From the NCBI RefSeq assembly GCF_013284035.1, contig NZ_CP054141.1, forward strand, positions 868,001 through 932,000: a stretch of 64,000 nucleotides of DNA, read 5' to 3'. The DNA comes from Flavobacterium sp. M31R6 (lineage in GTDB: Bacteria; Bacteroidota; Bacteroidia; Flavobacteriales; Flavobacteriaceae). The position numbers and the translations under genes are program-made. Numbering within the stretch: the stretch's first letter is position 1; each line of letters opens with the position of its first letter. Below, piece by piece: positions 51,809 through 61,155 of the stretch. A model generated the notes under the pieces. It made no database searches. It was not told where the DNA came from and saw nothing but the letters and a program-made list of their open reading frames with translations.

Positions 51809-53035
51809 ATGATTTTAGAAATGAAAGTCCCATCACCAGGGGAATCAATCAAAGAAGTTGAAATTGCAACTTGGTTAGTAAAGGATGGAGATTATGTAGA
51901 AAAAGACCAAGCTATTGCAGAGGTTGATTCAGACAAAGCAACTCTTGAATTGCCAGCGGAAGTAAGTGGAATTATCACGCTAAAAGCGGAAGAAGGAGAT
52001 ACTGTTGCTGTTGGCGCAGTAGTTTGCCTTATCGATACTGATGGCGCAAAACCAGCTGGTGCTGCACCAGTTGCTGAAGCTGCCAAAGCGGTGGAAGCAC
52101 CAAAGGCTGAAGTAAAAGCAGAGGCACCAAAAGCGGCTCCTGTTGTAGCTTCTTATGCTGCAGGAACGCCATCACCAGCGGCCAAAAAAATATTGGAAGA
52201 GAAAAACATAGCTCCAGCTACTGTTACAGGTACTGGAAAAGCTGGAAGAATCACAAAGGATGATGCTGTAAATGCTGTGCCATCTATGGGAACTCCAACT
52301 GGTGGATCTCGTGGTACCGAAAGAACGAAATTGTCTATGTTACGTCGTAAAGTAGCCGAAAGATTGGTTGCTGCCAAAAACGAAACAGCAATGTTGACTA
52401 CTTTCAACGAAGTAAACATGACGCCAATCAACTTGATTCGTAACGAATACAAAGATGCGTTCAAAGCAAAACATGGTGGCCTTGGTTTAGGATATATGTC
52501 ATTCTTTACTAAAGCAGTTACAAGAGCCTTAGAATTGTATCCAGACGTAAACTCTATGATGGATGGTGACCATAAAATCGCTTTTGATTTTGCAGATATC
52601 TCTATCGCAGTTTCTGGACCAAAAGGATTGATGGTTCCTGTAGTTCGTAATGCTGAAAACTTGACTTTCCGTGGAGTTGAAGCTGAAATTAAAAGATTGG
52701 CACTTAGAGCTCGTGACGGACAAATCACAGTTGATGATATGACTGGAGGAACATTCACAATTACTAATGGTGGTGTTTTTGGATCTATGTTATCTACGCC
52801 AATTATCAACCCTCCTCAATCTGGAATCCTTGGAATGCACAACATTATCGAGCGTCCAATTGCCGTAAACGGTAAAGTGGAAATTCACCCAATGATGTAT
52901 GTGGCTCTTTCTTATGACCACAGAATTATCGACGGTCGTGAGTCTGTTGGTTTCTTAGTTGCTGTAAAAGAAGCTTTAGAAAATCCATTAGAATTGTTGA
53001 TGGGCGGTAATGCTAAAAAAGCATTGGAATTGTAG
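51809..53035 (+). CDS. sucB: Dihydrolipoyllysine succinyltransferase, E2 of 2-oxoglutarate dehydrogenase
   Basis: 408 residues. Lipoyl domain at 1-75 with the lipoylated Lys 43 in [12 protein letters not shown]; an Ala/Pro/Lys-rich linker (~80-115); the E3-binding domain at ~118-154 ([31 protein letters not shown]); and the catalytic domain with [12 protein letters not shown] (His 371, Asp 375). A single lipoyl domain and the SucA neighbour identify it as the succinyltransferase. A strong terminator follows. Confidence 0.97.
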   Translation: MILEMKVPSPGESIKEVEIATWLVKDGDYVEKDQAIAEVDSDKATLELPAEVSGIITLKAEEGDTVAVGAVVCLIDTDGAKPAGAAPVAEAAKAVEAPKAEVKAEAPKAAPVVASYAAGTPSPAAKKILEEKNIAPATVTGTGKAGRITKDDAVNAVPSMGTPTGGSRGTERTKLSMLRRKVAERLVAAKNETAMLTTFNEVNMTPINLIRNEYKDAFKAKHGGLGLGYMSFFTKAVTRALELYPDVNSMMDGDHKIAFDFADISIAVSGPKGLMVPVVRNAENLTFRGVEAEIKRLALRARDGQITVDDMTGGTFTITNGGVFGSMLSTPIINPPQSGILGMHNIIERPIAVNGKVEIHPMMYVALSYDHRIIDGRESVGFLVAVKEALENPLELLMGGNAKKALEL

Positions 53036-53059
53036 TTTGACAAATTCATGAAATAAAAA

Positions 53060-53093
53060 AAACCGTCTCGTTCCAAAACGAGACGGTTTTTTT
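53060..53093 (+). terminator. Terminator of sucAB
   Basis: AAACCGTCTCGTT (53060-53072) with AACGAGACGGTTT (53077-53089), a 4-nt loop, followed by Ts. Confidence 0.9.
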
Positions 53094-53124
53094 GTTTATT
53101 TGCCTGACAAATCAAATACTATTT

Positions 53125-54360
53125 ATGGCTTCAAACAAAAAACAAGCTGCTATCGGCTTTATCTTCATCACAATGTTAATCGACATTACAGGCTGGGGAA
53201 TTATTATTCCAGTTATTCCAAAACTGATTAAAGAATTGATTCATGGAGATGTTAGCGAAGCAGCAAAATACGGTGGTTGGTTAACTTTTGCGTATGCGAT
53301 AACCCAATTTATGTTTGCGCCACTAATTGGTAATTTGAGTGATAAATTTGGGCGAAGACCCATAATCCTAATTTCGCTTTTTGCTTTTTCCCTGGATTAT
53401 ATTTTATTGGCATTTGCTCCAACGATTACATGGTTATTTATAGGGAGGATAATTGCCGGACTGACAGGAGCAAGTATTTCAACAGCTTCGGCGTATATAG
53501 CCGATGTGAGTACGCCTGAAAATAGAGCCAAAAACTTTGGTATGATTGGTGTGGCTTTTGGGCTCGGATTTATAATTGGGCCTGTTATCGGAGGTGTTTT
53601 GGGGCATTATGGCTCCAGAATCCCGTTTTATGCTGCAGCAGTTTTGTGTTTACTAAATTTCTTGTACGGTTATTTTATTTTGCCCGAATCATTATCAAAG
53701 GAAAATAGGAGACCATTGAATTTGAAAAGAGCCAATCCAATTGGTGCATTTTTGAATTTAAAAAAACACCCTTCGCTATATGGATTATTATTTGCTTTGT
53801 TTTTGATTTACGTTGCGTCGCATGCGGTAGAAAGTAACTGGAGTTATTTTACCATGTACAAATTTAGCTGGGACGAAAAAATGGTCGGTATTTCACTAGG
53901 TGTTGTTGGTGTTTTAGTAAGTCTTGTTCAAGGAGGATTGATACGATGGACTAGTCGGAAATTTGGAAACGAAAAAAGTATTTATGTTGGCATGACATTA
54001 TATACAATTGGAATGTTTTTGTTTGCTTTTGCTTCGGAAAGTTGGATGATGTTTCTCTTTTTGATTCCATATTGTCTTGCCGGGATTGCTGGTCCAGCAT
54101 TGCGAGCCATAATTTCGAATCATGTTTTGCCATCAGAACAAGGCGAAATTCAAGGGACAATTGCGAGTTTAATGAGTGCCGCAACCATTATTGGACCACC
54201 CATAATGTCGAGCCTTTTTTATTATTTTACACATAAAGGCTCACCATTTGAATTTGCAGGAATGCCATTTATTCTTGGTGGTTTATTGATGATGGTTAGT
54301 GGTATTGTTTCATATTTTTCGTTGAAAAAATATGCTACTTCAAATACAAACAATGGTTAA
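53125..54360 (+). CDS. MFS transporter, TetA/TCR-like drug:H+ antiporter
   Basis: 411 residues from MASNKKQAAIGFIFITMLID (ATG at 53125); the open frame goes back to 53092, inside the sucB terminator. Twelve hydrophobic helices. Motif A GNLSDKFGRRPI lies between TM2 and TM3, and helix 5 has GVAFGLGFIIGPVIGGVLG (motif C-like), typical of 12-TM drug antiporters such as TetA. Substrate unknown; chromosomal homologues do not imply tetracycline resistance. The 3' end overlaps the convergent protease gene by 26 bp. Confidence 0.9.
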   Translation: MASNKKQAAIGFIFITMLIDITGWGIIIPVIPKLIKELIHGDVSEAAKYGGWLTFAYAITQFMFAPLIGNLSDKFGRRPIILISLFAFSLDYILLAFAPTITWLFIGRIIAGLTGASISTASAYIADVSTPENRAKNFGMIGVAFGLGFIIGPVIGGVLGHYGSRIPFYAAAVLCLLNFLYGYFILPESLSKENRRPLNLKRANPIGAFLNLKKHPSLYGLLFALFLIYVASHAVESNWSYFTMYKFSWDEKMVGISLGVVGVLVSLVQGGLIRWTSRKFGNEKSIYVGMTLYTIGMFLFAFASESWMMFLFLIPYCLAGIAGPALRAIISNHVLPSEQGEIQGTIASLMSAATIIGPPIMSSLFYYFTHKGSPFEFAGMPFILGGLLMMVSGIVSYFSLKKYATSNTNNG

Positions 54361-54772
54361 AGTAATCAATAATTCCTTTGCCTTTCATTAAAACATCGGC
54401 ACCAATAATTCCATGAACGGGCTTTACTTTATAGTGACTCAAAGCTTCATTGACGTGAGATAAATCAAAAATAACAAGGTCTAGTTTATTGTTTTTCCAT
54501 TTGCCTAATCGAAGTTTGTTGTTTGTGGCGGTTTGTGTGAGCATACCTGTTGCTCCTGCACCCGAAGCTTTGGTTTTGGAATTTTTGGCTTCCAATGCAA
54601 AATGTTCAATACTTTCAAATCCCACACAACTGTTGGAAGCGCCCGTATCCAATATAAAATTTCCTTTGACTCCATTGATTTTTGCTTTAATCAAAAGGTG
54701 CTGTGTCTTGGTGACTTTAAACTTGACTTTTTTATAATCTACCTTCTTTAGTTTTTCGTGTAAGTTTTTCAT
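54335..54772 (-). CDS. Retropepsin-like aspartyl protease family protein
   Basis: 145 residues from MKNLHEKLKKVDYKKV (ATG at 54772; an alternative ATG lies at 54793). GNFILDTGASNSCVG is the clan AA active-site loop (DTGA) and KPVHGIIGADVLMKGKGIIDY the following conserved beta-hairpin (hydrophobic-hydrophobic-G). One such domain works as a homodimer in retropepsins. No signal peptide is evident. Its last 26 bp overlap the MFS gene tail to tail. Directly upstream on its strand is the 3' end of the CHAT gene, 37 bp away. Confidence 0.82.
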   Translation of the reverse strand: MKNLHEKLKKVDYKKVKFKVTKTQHLLIKAKINGVKGNFILDTGASNSCVGFESIEHFALEAKNSKTKASGAGATGMLTQTATNNKLRLGKWKNNKLDLVIFDLSHVNEALSHYKVKPVHGIIGADVLMKGKGIIDYFNHCLYLK

Positions 54773-54809
54773 GTGGGAAGCGACTTTTTGCAAGGTAAAA
54801 ATAGTATTC

Positions 54810-57475
54810 CTAACGATGCTTTTTCTTTTTGGACTTGATTTTTTCTTTTTTTATTCTTTTAGCGATTAATTTGAATAATAAAAAACAACCAATAAGTGTA
54901 GCAATAGTTACAAATCCTATTAGTACATAGTTGTTTTTTTCTTTATTTTCCAAACTGCCATAATATACGAAAGCTGCCCAATAATACGGTGATTTTTTGG
55001 CATTTGAGATGTTTTTGGTTTTTAAAAAATCGAGTTTGGCTTTTGCATTGGCCTCAAAATAGGAGTCATTTTGTTTGACATATTTGTAGAAATCCCCATG
55101 AATACGGATGTTGTATAATCATTTACTTTCCATAAAGAGAATAATAAGTTTTGAGCTCCTGCAAACTGAAATCCTCTGGCAACACTCATCGCTCCTTCAG
55201 ATTTGTAGAGTTTACCAATTCCCGTTTCGCAAGCACTTAAGACAACCAAATTCGGATTTATGTCAAGGTGATATAGCTCGGAGTATAGGACTTCGCGATC
55301 GTAGAATTTAATGCTGGCAGGTGTTTCTATGTCTCCGGCAGTGGCATGGGTTGACAAATGCAGTATGGAATAACCTGAGGCATTATTTTTGAAGTTTTGA
55401 AAAGTGGCAGAATCATTTTCAAAAAAACGTCCTTTGAAACTGGTTTTAATGGATTGTAATTCGGTTTTTGAATAGGTCAATGCATAATTGGTCTTTTCAA
55501 AAACAGGAAAAATGCCCAAAACCGTTTTTTCTTTTGGTATAAAAGGTTTCGCATTTAAATAAAAAGTGGCCGAATTATTATAGGCAATATTGAAATCATG
55601 CAACAAATAATGCATTTTTTCAAAATTGGTGGTGTTTGACTCCTCGGTGATTAAAGCCTCAAACGGAAGAAAATCGAGAACGCCATCCGGTATGATTACT
55701 AAGTTTTTACAGCATGCGTTTTTGGGGAATTGTAATCTGTCATAGGCTATCTTTCCAAAATGATTGTAGCCATTTATGTCATTTGTAATAACATTGGCAT
55801 CATTAAAATAAGCGATAAATTGCCAAAAATAAACAGAGTAGCGGGCATTATTGCTAAATGAATGTAATGCAATTTTTGGATTTTGAGATTCTCCCAAAAC
55901 AAAATAATACATGTTCTCATAACCCGAAAAATAGTAAACCATGAACGCATCATCAGATTCGAGTTTAGAATACAATGCATTCAAATCTATCGATTCTTCT
56001 TTAAAGCTGCTGTTATTAGCCTGAAGTTCTTTAAGCAAAAGCATTGTTTCGTTTTGCTTTTTGATGGCTTTGTTTATTTTGTAAATGTTGGCGTATTCGC
56101 CTTTTTGTTGTTCTTTAAGGATTTCATTATTCCAAAATTGCAATTCTTGAATTTTTTGTTTTTCTTTTTTTGAAGCAGCTTTGTTTCTGGAAAGCTCACT
56201 TTTTAAAACACCCGATTTGGTGCGTTCAGCGAGTTGAAAAGCTTCTTCGATATAACTGATTTTGTTTTCTTTTTTATATAAAAGGTTATAAATAGCAATG
56301 CATTTTTCGGTTCGATTGCTCATCCGGACTTGGTTGATGATTTTTGAATTTTCATAAAGCAACAAACTACCCATTAACTCTTCGATAGGAAAACAAAGGC
56401 TATATATCTGTAATGCTTTCTTAGGTTGGTTTTGTTGGTTATAAATGTCGGCTTGTAAATCTAAAGCGTCGAGTAAAACGGTTTCGGCATACAAGGAACT
56501 TTGCAGTGGTACAGTTCTTTTTTGACTGCTGTATAAGGGAATTAAGGTTTGATAAACAAGCTGAACAGATTGAAGTGCTTGAGGTATTTTTCTTTGCTCA
56601 TAAAACAGCAAAGCTTCTTCATAATATAACTTTGCTATGGATCGAACACCACGGTTTTTGGAGGAAAAGAAAAGGTTTTTTGCTTTTGCGAAATAGCTGT
56701 TTGCTTCTTCAAAATCGTTTCTTTGTCCGTTAAGGGATGCTAGGTTTCGATAGCAATTGGATAAAGCTTCGGATTGATTTTTTTCATTTTTTAAAAGCTC
56801 AACCGCTCTTTTGTAGCAGTCCTCTGCCTTGAAGAATGTTTTTGGTGCGAAGGATTTTTTTTTGGCGCTTAGCAAATAATTATTTCCAAGATTATTCAAT
56901 AAAATCCCTTTTTGAATTGAGGAAAGTTTTGCTGTTTTTAAGGTGTTTTCTAATAAATCAATAGCCATGCTGTTTTTGCCAGAACTTTGATATACATTGG
57001 ATAAGTTGATAATGGCCGCTATTTTAGCGCTTTCATTTTTCTCCTCGTTGGCAATAAAATAATAGTGTTTGATGGTGTTTTCGGCATTGTCATAATCACC
57101 CATTATTGTGTATAAATTACCTAATGGTTTTAGGCAATAATCAATAATATCGTAATCAGTGAGTTGGTAGGTTTGGTATGTTTTCCAAGCCTTTTCATAA
57201 CTGGTTATGGCTTGGTTTGTTTTGCCAAATTCATTTTCGAAATAGGCTTTGTTGCAGTTTAAAATCACGATGGATAGCAATCCTTCTTTTGATTTTTTGT
57301 CTTGGTTTTTCCAAAAATTGGCTTCAATGGTGTTGAGGTTATTTATTCCTTCCAATGATGGATTGGCGACAAAATAATCGATAGCATCATAGGTTATATC
57401 TTCTTGCGTGTGTTTTTTTTGTCCGAATACATTCAGAGAAATTAAGAGGTACAAGAAGATTATTTTTTTTGGCAT
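54810..57475 (-). pseudogene. CHAT-domain protein with N-terminal TPRs, frameshifted near its 3' end
   Basis: Signal peptide (MPKKIIFLYLLISLNVFGQ), ~400 residues of TPR-like helices, a coiled coil (~430-490), then a CHAT caspase-like domain with the catalytic His (HLSTHATAGD) and Cys (VVLSACETGIGK). The uninterrupted frame ends at 55022 after residue 817 in a tail unlike CHAT proteins. A -1 shift at the G run 55094-55097 continues instead as GDFYKYVKQNDSYFEANA, AKLDFLK, SPYYWAAFVYYGS (the conserved CHAT end) and a membrane helix (VLIGFVTIATLIGCFLLF) with a basic tail, stopping at 54810 (~888 residues). This could be a real mutation or a homopolymer error. The intact protein would be anchored in a membrane. 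The PKD/beta-barrel gene lies 37 bp upstream. Confidence 0.85.
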
Positions 57476-57512
57476 AACTTTTATCTTATTGGTGTTTTCT
57501 AGGGATTAAATC

Positions 57513-59462
57513 CTAGAACTTCCATATACCATACAACTGAATATAATTAAAGTTATTGTCAAAGTTGAGTACATAACGCGCTCCCAAGCTAGGACCAATT
57601 CTTGCAAAACCAGCTGTAAAGTCGAATAATAGTCCCGATTTTAATTCGGCAAACGAATTTGAGGATGTAGTGGTTGAGTATTCCGTTCGTATGAGGAACT
57701 TGTCTGAAGTTCCTTCGTAGACATCGGTTTTGATGTTTTGTGTTTGCTGTTCGGATACATTCATATTGATTTGGAATCCTGCCCCGACGCCAAAATAAGT
57801 GGAGATGTTATATCGGAACAATACTGGAATTTCCCAGTTAATATTTTTGTTTTCAATGGATGTGGTGATTTTTTTTAAATTCACTGTGCCTGCACTTTGA
57901 TCAACTTTTTCTGAGAAAGTGGTTGCTCCATCATAAGACGTAAAACTATTTAAAAATTCGGCTTGCCCATAATAGCGATACGATTTGAAAGGAGAAACAG
58001 TGGCGCCAACAAAATAACTTTTGGAATTGTCTAAATTGGAGTAAAAGTTATAACCCGCTTTGGCTCCAATAGATATACCGGGAGTGAATCGGGTAGTGGC
58101 ATAATTGGTGATTATGGGTTCGTTTTTGTCAAAAATAATAGCCGTTCTGCTTTTGGTTTTTATTTTATGGAAATCCTCATTGAATTTCATCGAGTATTTT
58201 ACAAATCCTTTGGTGCTGTCAATTTCTTTTACATTTTTCTGGTTGCTTCCGGGCAAATAGATGTTTCTGAAAACGAAAAATATCTGGGTTTCTCTTTCAA
58301 TAACGTCCAAACAACTGGTAGTTGCCACTTCGCCTTTGGGACAAATGGGACATTCGGGATACATGCTTTCAATTTTTAATGAAGTTTTGTCAAACATATC
58401 GGGAATATCAGTTTCGAGCTGAATTTTTCGGGCTGGACCTTCACCGTTGTTTTGGAAGCTGGTTTTGAATTTGACTCTTTTGTAACGTACAAATCTGTAA
58501 TTCATGAAACTTCCGTTGGAGCCCATTTTGTTGGGGTCGTGGGAAGTGACAATTTCCATTTCCAGATTTTTTATTTTATGGTTTTTAAAACTTCGGTTGG
58601 GGACATAAATACTTCGCATCGTTATGGTGGCACTGGTGTCTTTGATCATTTGACGAGTGGTTTTGAAAGTATAAAAAACATTTCGGGTCTCGCCGGGATT
58701 GTGATCGTCTATTTCCAAAATGGAAACATCTTTATACATATTTTTTGCTGCTAATAAAGTGGAATCCAAATTGGTTTCATTGGTTGTTTCTCTATAATTT
58801 TTGGTGAAGGCCAAAGTGTCATTCGAAGCCAAATAACGGTTTGAATTATCGATATCATCTGCTGAAACAACATTGTTTTCTTTTACGGTTCTTTCATTAA
58901 AATAAGATCTTACTTCCTGTAAATCGAAATTGTTGTTTTTGAATTGCTTTTCATTGAAAAAAAGATAGAGTTTTCCATTAGTTACATAGTTTTCCAAATT
59001 TTCATAACTCACCACTACTTGTATTTCCTGTTCTGGAATGGGGTCGCAATTTTTAAAAATAGTCAATCCGCTTTGATCAGCAATCGATGCGATGTCTTTG
59101 TAATTGGTATCTTCGATATCATTGACTACTACTTTTTTCGGTCTGGTAGCCGGAGGTTTTCCGTTGTCATAATTATTGGTTACAGCCAGTCGTGCAGTAT
59201 AAACTCCTTTGTTTTTATAGACATGTTTGGGTTCAGCTTCTTTACTGTAATGGCCATCGCCCAATTCCCACAAATAGGAGTAACTTGGTTTTGGAGCTCC
59301 CGCAATAGGAATTAATGGAGGTGTTTCGGGTTTGAAATTGACTAAATTTCCTTTTTGATCGTATCCTATATTTGCTCTTCGGGTAATGGTATCTTTTACT
59401 TTTACTTGTGCGTAAAAAGGGAATGCAATGATTAGAAAAAGTACTACTAGCGATTTGTTCAT
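57513..59462 (-). CDS. PKD-domain protein with C-terminal outer-membrane beta-barrel
   Basis: 649 residues with a signal peptide (MNKSLVVLFLIIAFPFYAQ). A PKD domain at ~60-105 (SYLWELGDGHYSKEAEPKHVYKNKGVYTARLAVTN). A middle region (~110-460) has beta-rich segments resembling conserved-repeat or DUF11-like folds (SFQNNGEGPARKIQLETDIPDMF) and a Cys cluster (YPECPICPKGEVATTSCLD). The C-terminal ~180 residues (PGISIGAKAGYNFY, GATVSPFKSYRYYGQAEFL, NINWEIPVLFRYNISTYFGVGAGFQIN, ending QLYGIWKF) read as a PorT/OmpA-like barrel. Likely an outer-membrane protein exposing PKD to the periplasm or surface. Co-transcribed with the CHAT gene. Confidence 0.8.
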   Translation of the reverse strand: MNKSLVVLFLIIAFPFYAQVKVKDTITRRANIGYDQKGNLVNFKPETPPLIPIAGAPKPSYSYLWELGDGHYSKEAEPKHVYKNKGVYTARLAVTNNYDNGKPPATRPKKVVVNDIEDTNYKDIASIADQSGLTIFKNCDPIPEQEIQVVVSYENLENYVTNGKLYLFFNEKQFKNNNFDLQEVRSYFNERTVKENNVVSADDIDNSNRYLASNDTLAFTKNYRETTNETNLDSTLLAAKNMYKDVSILEIDDHNPGETRNVFYTFKTTRQMIKDTSATITMRSIYVPNRSFKNHKIKNLEMEIVTSHDPNKMGSNGSFMNYRFVRYKRVKFKTSFQNNGEGPARKIQLETDIPDMFDKTSLKIESMYPECPICPKGEVATTSCLDVIERETQIFFVFRNIYLPGSNQKNVKEIDSTKGFVKYSMKFNEDFHKIKTKSRTAIIFDKNEPIITNYATTRFTPGISIGAKAGYNFYSNLDNSKSYFVGATVSPFKSYRYYGQAEFLNSFTSYDGATTFSEKVDQSAGTVNLKKITTSIENKNINWEIPVLFRYNISTYFGVGAGFQINMNVSEQQTQNIKTDVYEGTSDKFLIRTEYSTTTSSNSFAELKSGLLFDFTAGFARIGPSLGARYVLNFDNNFNYIQLYGIWKF

Positions 59463-59541
59463 ATTTGGTTATTTTGGTCAGTCATTATAGGTTTTGGAGC
59501 GTTCTAAAACGCGATTTAAATTCAAATTATTTTTTAAATGT

Positions 59542-59571
59542 AAAAAAAAGCGGTGAGCAAATCACCACTTT
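59542..59571 (-). terminator. Terminator after the lipoprotein gene
   Basis: Minus-strand stem AAAGTGGTGA-TTTGC-TCACCGCTTT (one mismatch) followed by Ts, between the lipoprotein gene and the PKD/CHAT pair. It implies the pair has its own promoter or depends on read-through. Confidence 0.7.
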
Positions 59572-59595
59572 TTCTTCTTTATTTGAATTTGTAAC

Positions 59596-60588
59596 TTATT
59601 GAATAGCATTGATTGCGGCTATTAATTGATCTTCGGTCCCTACAGTTGTTTCGGCTAATGTGAAAGTGTAAACATCATTTGCAGCTACAGTAACAGCTTT
59701 GATGGCATATCTCCATTGTCCATTCTCTTCGGTGGCAAAAATTACGTGACAAGCCAACCCGATTGGAATTTGACCGTAGTGCTCACTGAATAATCCTGCG
59801 GCAGTATAAGTGTCTAGTTTGGCTAGAGCATTTTGACCTTCTCCATCGTATGACAAATAGATGGCGCTATTGGTATTGTCATATCCTGTTGGTGCAGCAG
59901 CAAGAATTGTGGTTTTAGGTCTTGGGTCGCTGTAGAATTTATCAACATTGGTCCATCCAAAGTTTCCAAATGAAACATAATAGTTACCACCTTCTCCTTG
60001 TACTCCGCCTTTTCCACCGTTGGTGCCAGCAGCATCAGCAACGTTTCTCCAAACTAAGTTTTCCGGGTCTTCTAAATTACCTGTCCAAAGTAGCATTCCT
60101 GTTTCAATACCTCCGGTTAAGCTTGCTGGGACAAGAAGGGTCATTGTGGCTAATGATTCAAGTGCTACTCCGTCTTGGGTTGCTTTGATGTAGAATTCTC
60201 CGCCAGAAATCAGTAAGTTTTTCTTTCCATCTGTCGTTAATCCCATGGTAGGTTTGTTGGCTACTAGCATGTGTCCTTTGTCAAATAATTCAACATATTC
60301 GATGTTGATAGCACCGGTCACTGCGACTCCATTTTTTCTAAGATAGTCTCTGTTGATTATTAATTTTACTCCTTTCGCTGAAGTTAGGGTTACTGATCCA
60401 GAAGCTTCGGTGATTGTGAATGTTTGTTTTAATTTGGTTAGTGCTTCGGTTCTTACGTCTTTCAATTCAGAGGCAGTCGGTGGAACATTTTGAATTTCAT
60501 TGTTATCGGTAATGTTGTCGTTTGTACAGCTTACCATTGCGATTGTTCCTAAAAATAAAAGAGCGATTGATTTTAAATTTCTGTTCAT
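59596..60588 (-). CDS. Lipoprotein of unknown function next to the CHAT/PKD genes
   Basis: 330 residues from MNRNLKSIALLFLGTIAMVSC (ATG at 60588; a further in-frame ATG lies at 60627). Lipobox with Cys 21, then a low-complexity acidic stretch. The body is beta-rich: FTITEASGSVTLTSAKGVKLIINRDYLRKNG, GAINIEYVELFDKGHMLVANKPTMGLTTDGKKNLLISGGEFYIKA, a Gly-rich segment, then YDNTNSAIYLSYDGEGQNALAKLD. The opening resembles ZU5-like or dockerin-free surface lipoproteins of Flavobacteriaceae, but I do not recognise a defined family. Three 38-bp repeats upstream of it are likely its promoters. Confidence 0.75.
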   Translation of the reverse strand: MNRNLKSIALLFLGTIAMVSCTNDNITDNNEIQNVPPTASELKDVRTEALTKLKQTFTITEASGSVTLTSAKGVKLIINRDYLRKNGVAVTGAINIEYVELFDKGHMLVANKPTMGLTTDGKKNLLISGGEFYIKATQDGVALESLATMTLLVPASLTGGIETGMLLWTGNLEDPENLVWRNVADAAGTNGGKGGVQGEGGNYYVSFGNFGWTNVDKFYSDPRPKTTILAAAPTGYDNTNSAIYLSYDGEGQNALAKLDTYTAAGLFSEHYGQIPIGLACHVIFATEENGQWRYAIKAVTVAANDVYTFTLAETTVGTEDQLIAAINAIQ

Positions 60589-60671
60589 GATTTCTAAGTT
60601 TTTTAAATCTGTCTTGGAAATGTCCAAGAGGTTGTTTCAGATTCTGGTTGTTAATTATAGTTTCTTTTGTC

Positions 60672-60709
60672 TATATCAATTAAGGTTTGATATTGTTACC
60701 CTTGTTTTT
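60672..60709 (-). promoter_or_regulatory. 38-bp repeat 1, candidate ECF promoter
   Basis: On the minus strand AACAAGGGTAACAA precedes TATCAAACC and TTGATATA. GGGTAAC would be the -35 element and TGATATA the -10 region. It shares TATATCAA and TTGTTACCC (plus strand) with two other copies. The distal end is 84 bp from the lipoprotein start. Confidence 0.55.
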
Positions 60710-60740
60710 GAAATTTCTTTTTTAATTCTAATTTCATTCT

Positions 60741-60778
60741 TATATCAACTTTAGTTTTGATTTGTTACCCTTGTTTTT
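60741..60778 (-). promoter_or_regulatory. 38-bp repeat 2, candidate ECF promoter
   Basis: Same layout as repeat 1: minus-strand GGGTAACAA, ATCAAAACTAAAG, TTGATATA. It begins 69 bp from repeat 1. The central GTTTTGAT block is best preserved here. Confidence 0.55.
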
Positions 60779-60888
60779 ATCATCGAGTAATTAAAGTCCA
60801 AAGTTTATTGACGAATGAGACTCCTATTTTTTTTAAATTTTCCATACTCTAAAAGTTTTAAAAAGTTCCAATTATTGATTTATACCGC

Positions 60889-60926
60889 TATATCAACTTG
60901 GTTTTATAATTGTTACCCCTTGCTTT
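60889..60926 (-). promoter_or_regulatory. 38-bp repeat 3, candidate ECF promoter
   Basis: Same layout with one extra base: minus-strand AGGGGTAACAATTATAAAAC then AAGTTGATATA. It lies 148 bp from repeat 2 and 35 bp from the structured repeat at 60961. Confidence 0.5.
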
Positions 60927-60960
60927 GATTTTAGTTCGGAATATCTGATTTTACGTCTCT

Positions 60961-61075
60961 GCGTAAGGGATAGCAGTAAGCTACCGAAGTAGCACGGATA
61001 GCCCGACCGCATTAGGAGAAGAGGCCGAATATGCGCAAAGTCGAGTAGGCCTCTTGTTATAATGGGGTTACGCCC
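60961..61075 (-). repeat. Dispersed structured repeat, copy 4 (subfamily A)
   Basis: Inverted copy of 396-509. Minus strand: GGGCGTAACCCCATTA, an internal AGAGGCC/GGCCTCT hairpin, TAATGCGGTCGGGCTATCCG, CTACTTCGGTAG, then TATCCCTTACGC. The closing pair is GCGTAA/TTACGC instead of GCGTGA/TCACGC, a compensatory change. It lies between the divergent lipoprotein and sigma genes. Confidence 0.75.
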
Positions 61076-61095
61076 AAAGGTTTATTGGTATTTAT

Positions 61096-61130
61096 AAAAG
61101 AGATCGGGTAATGGTTTTCTCTCTTTTTTT
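61096..61130 (+). other. Weak hairpin with T run upstream of the sigma gene
   Basis: AAAAGAGA (61096-61103) pairs with TCTCTTTT (61120-61127), followed by Ts to 61130. It lies 26 bp before the chosen sigma start. It could terminate transcription entering from the repeat or attenuate the sigma operon. Only two G-C pairs, so weak. Confidence 0.35.
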
Positions 61131-61155
61131 AGTATTTTCGGTAAAAAGTTTTTTT

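Noticed and set aside
55092..55099. Programmed -1 frameshifting in the CHAT gene
   Set aside because: The site is a short G run without the X XXY YYZ slippery heptamer and I see no obvious downstream stimulatory stem; a mutation or homopolymer error is simpler.
60500..60754. Plus-strand 84-codon open frame opposite the lipoprotein start
   Set aside because: It runs antisense through the lipoprotein signal peptide and a 38-bp repeat, with no recognisable protein features.
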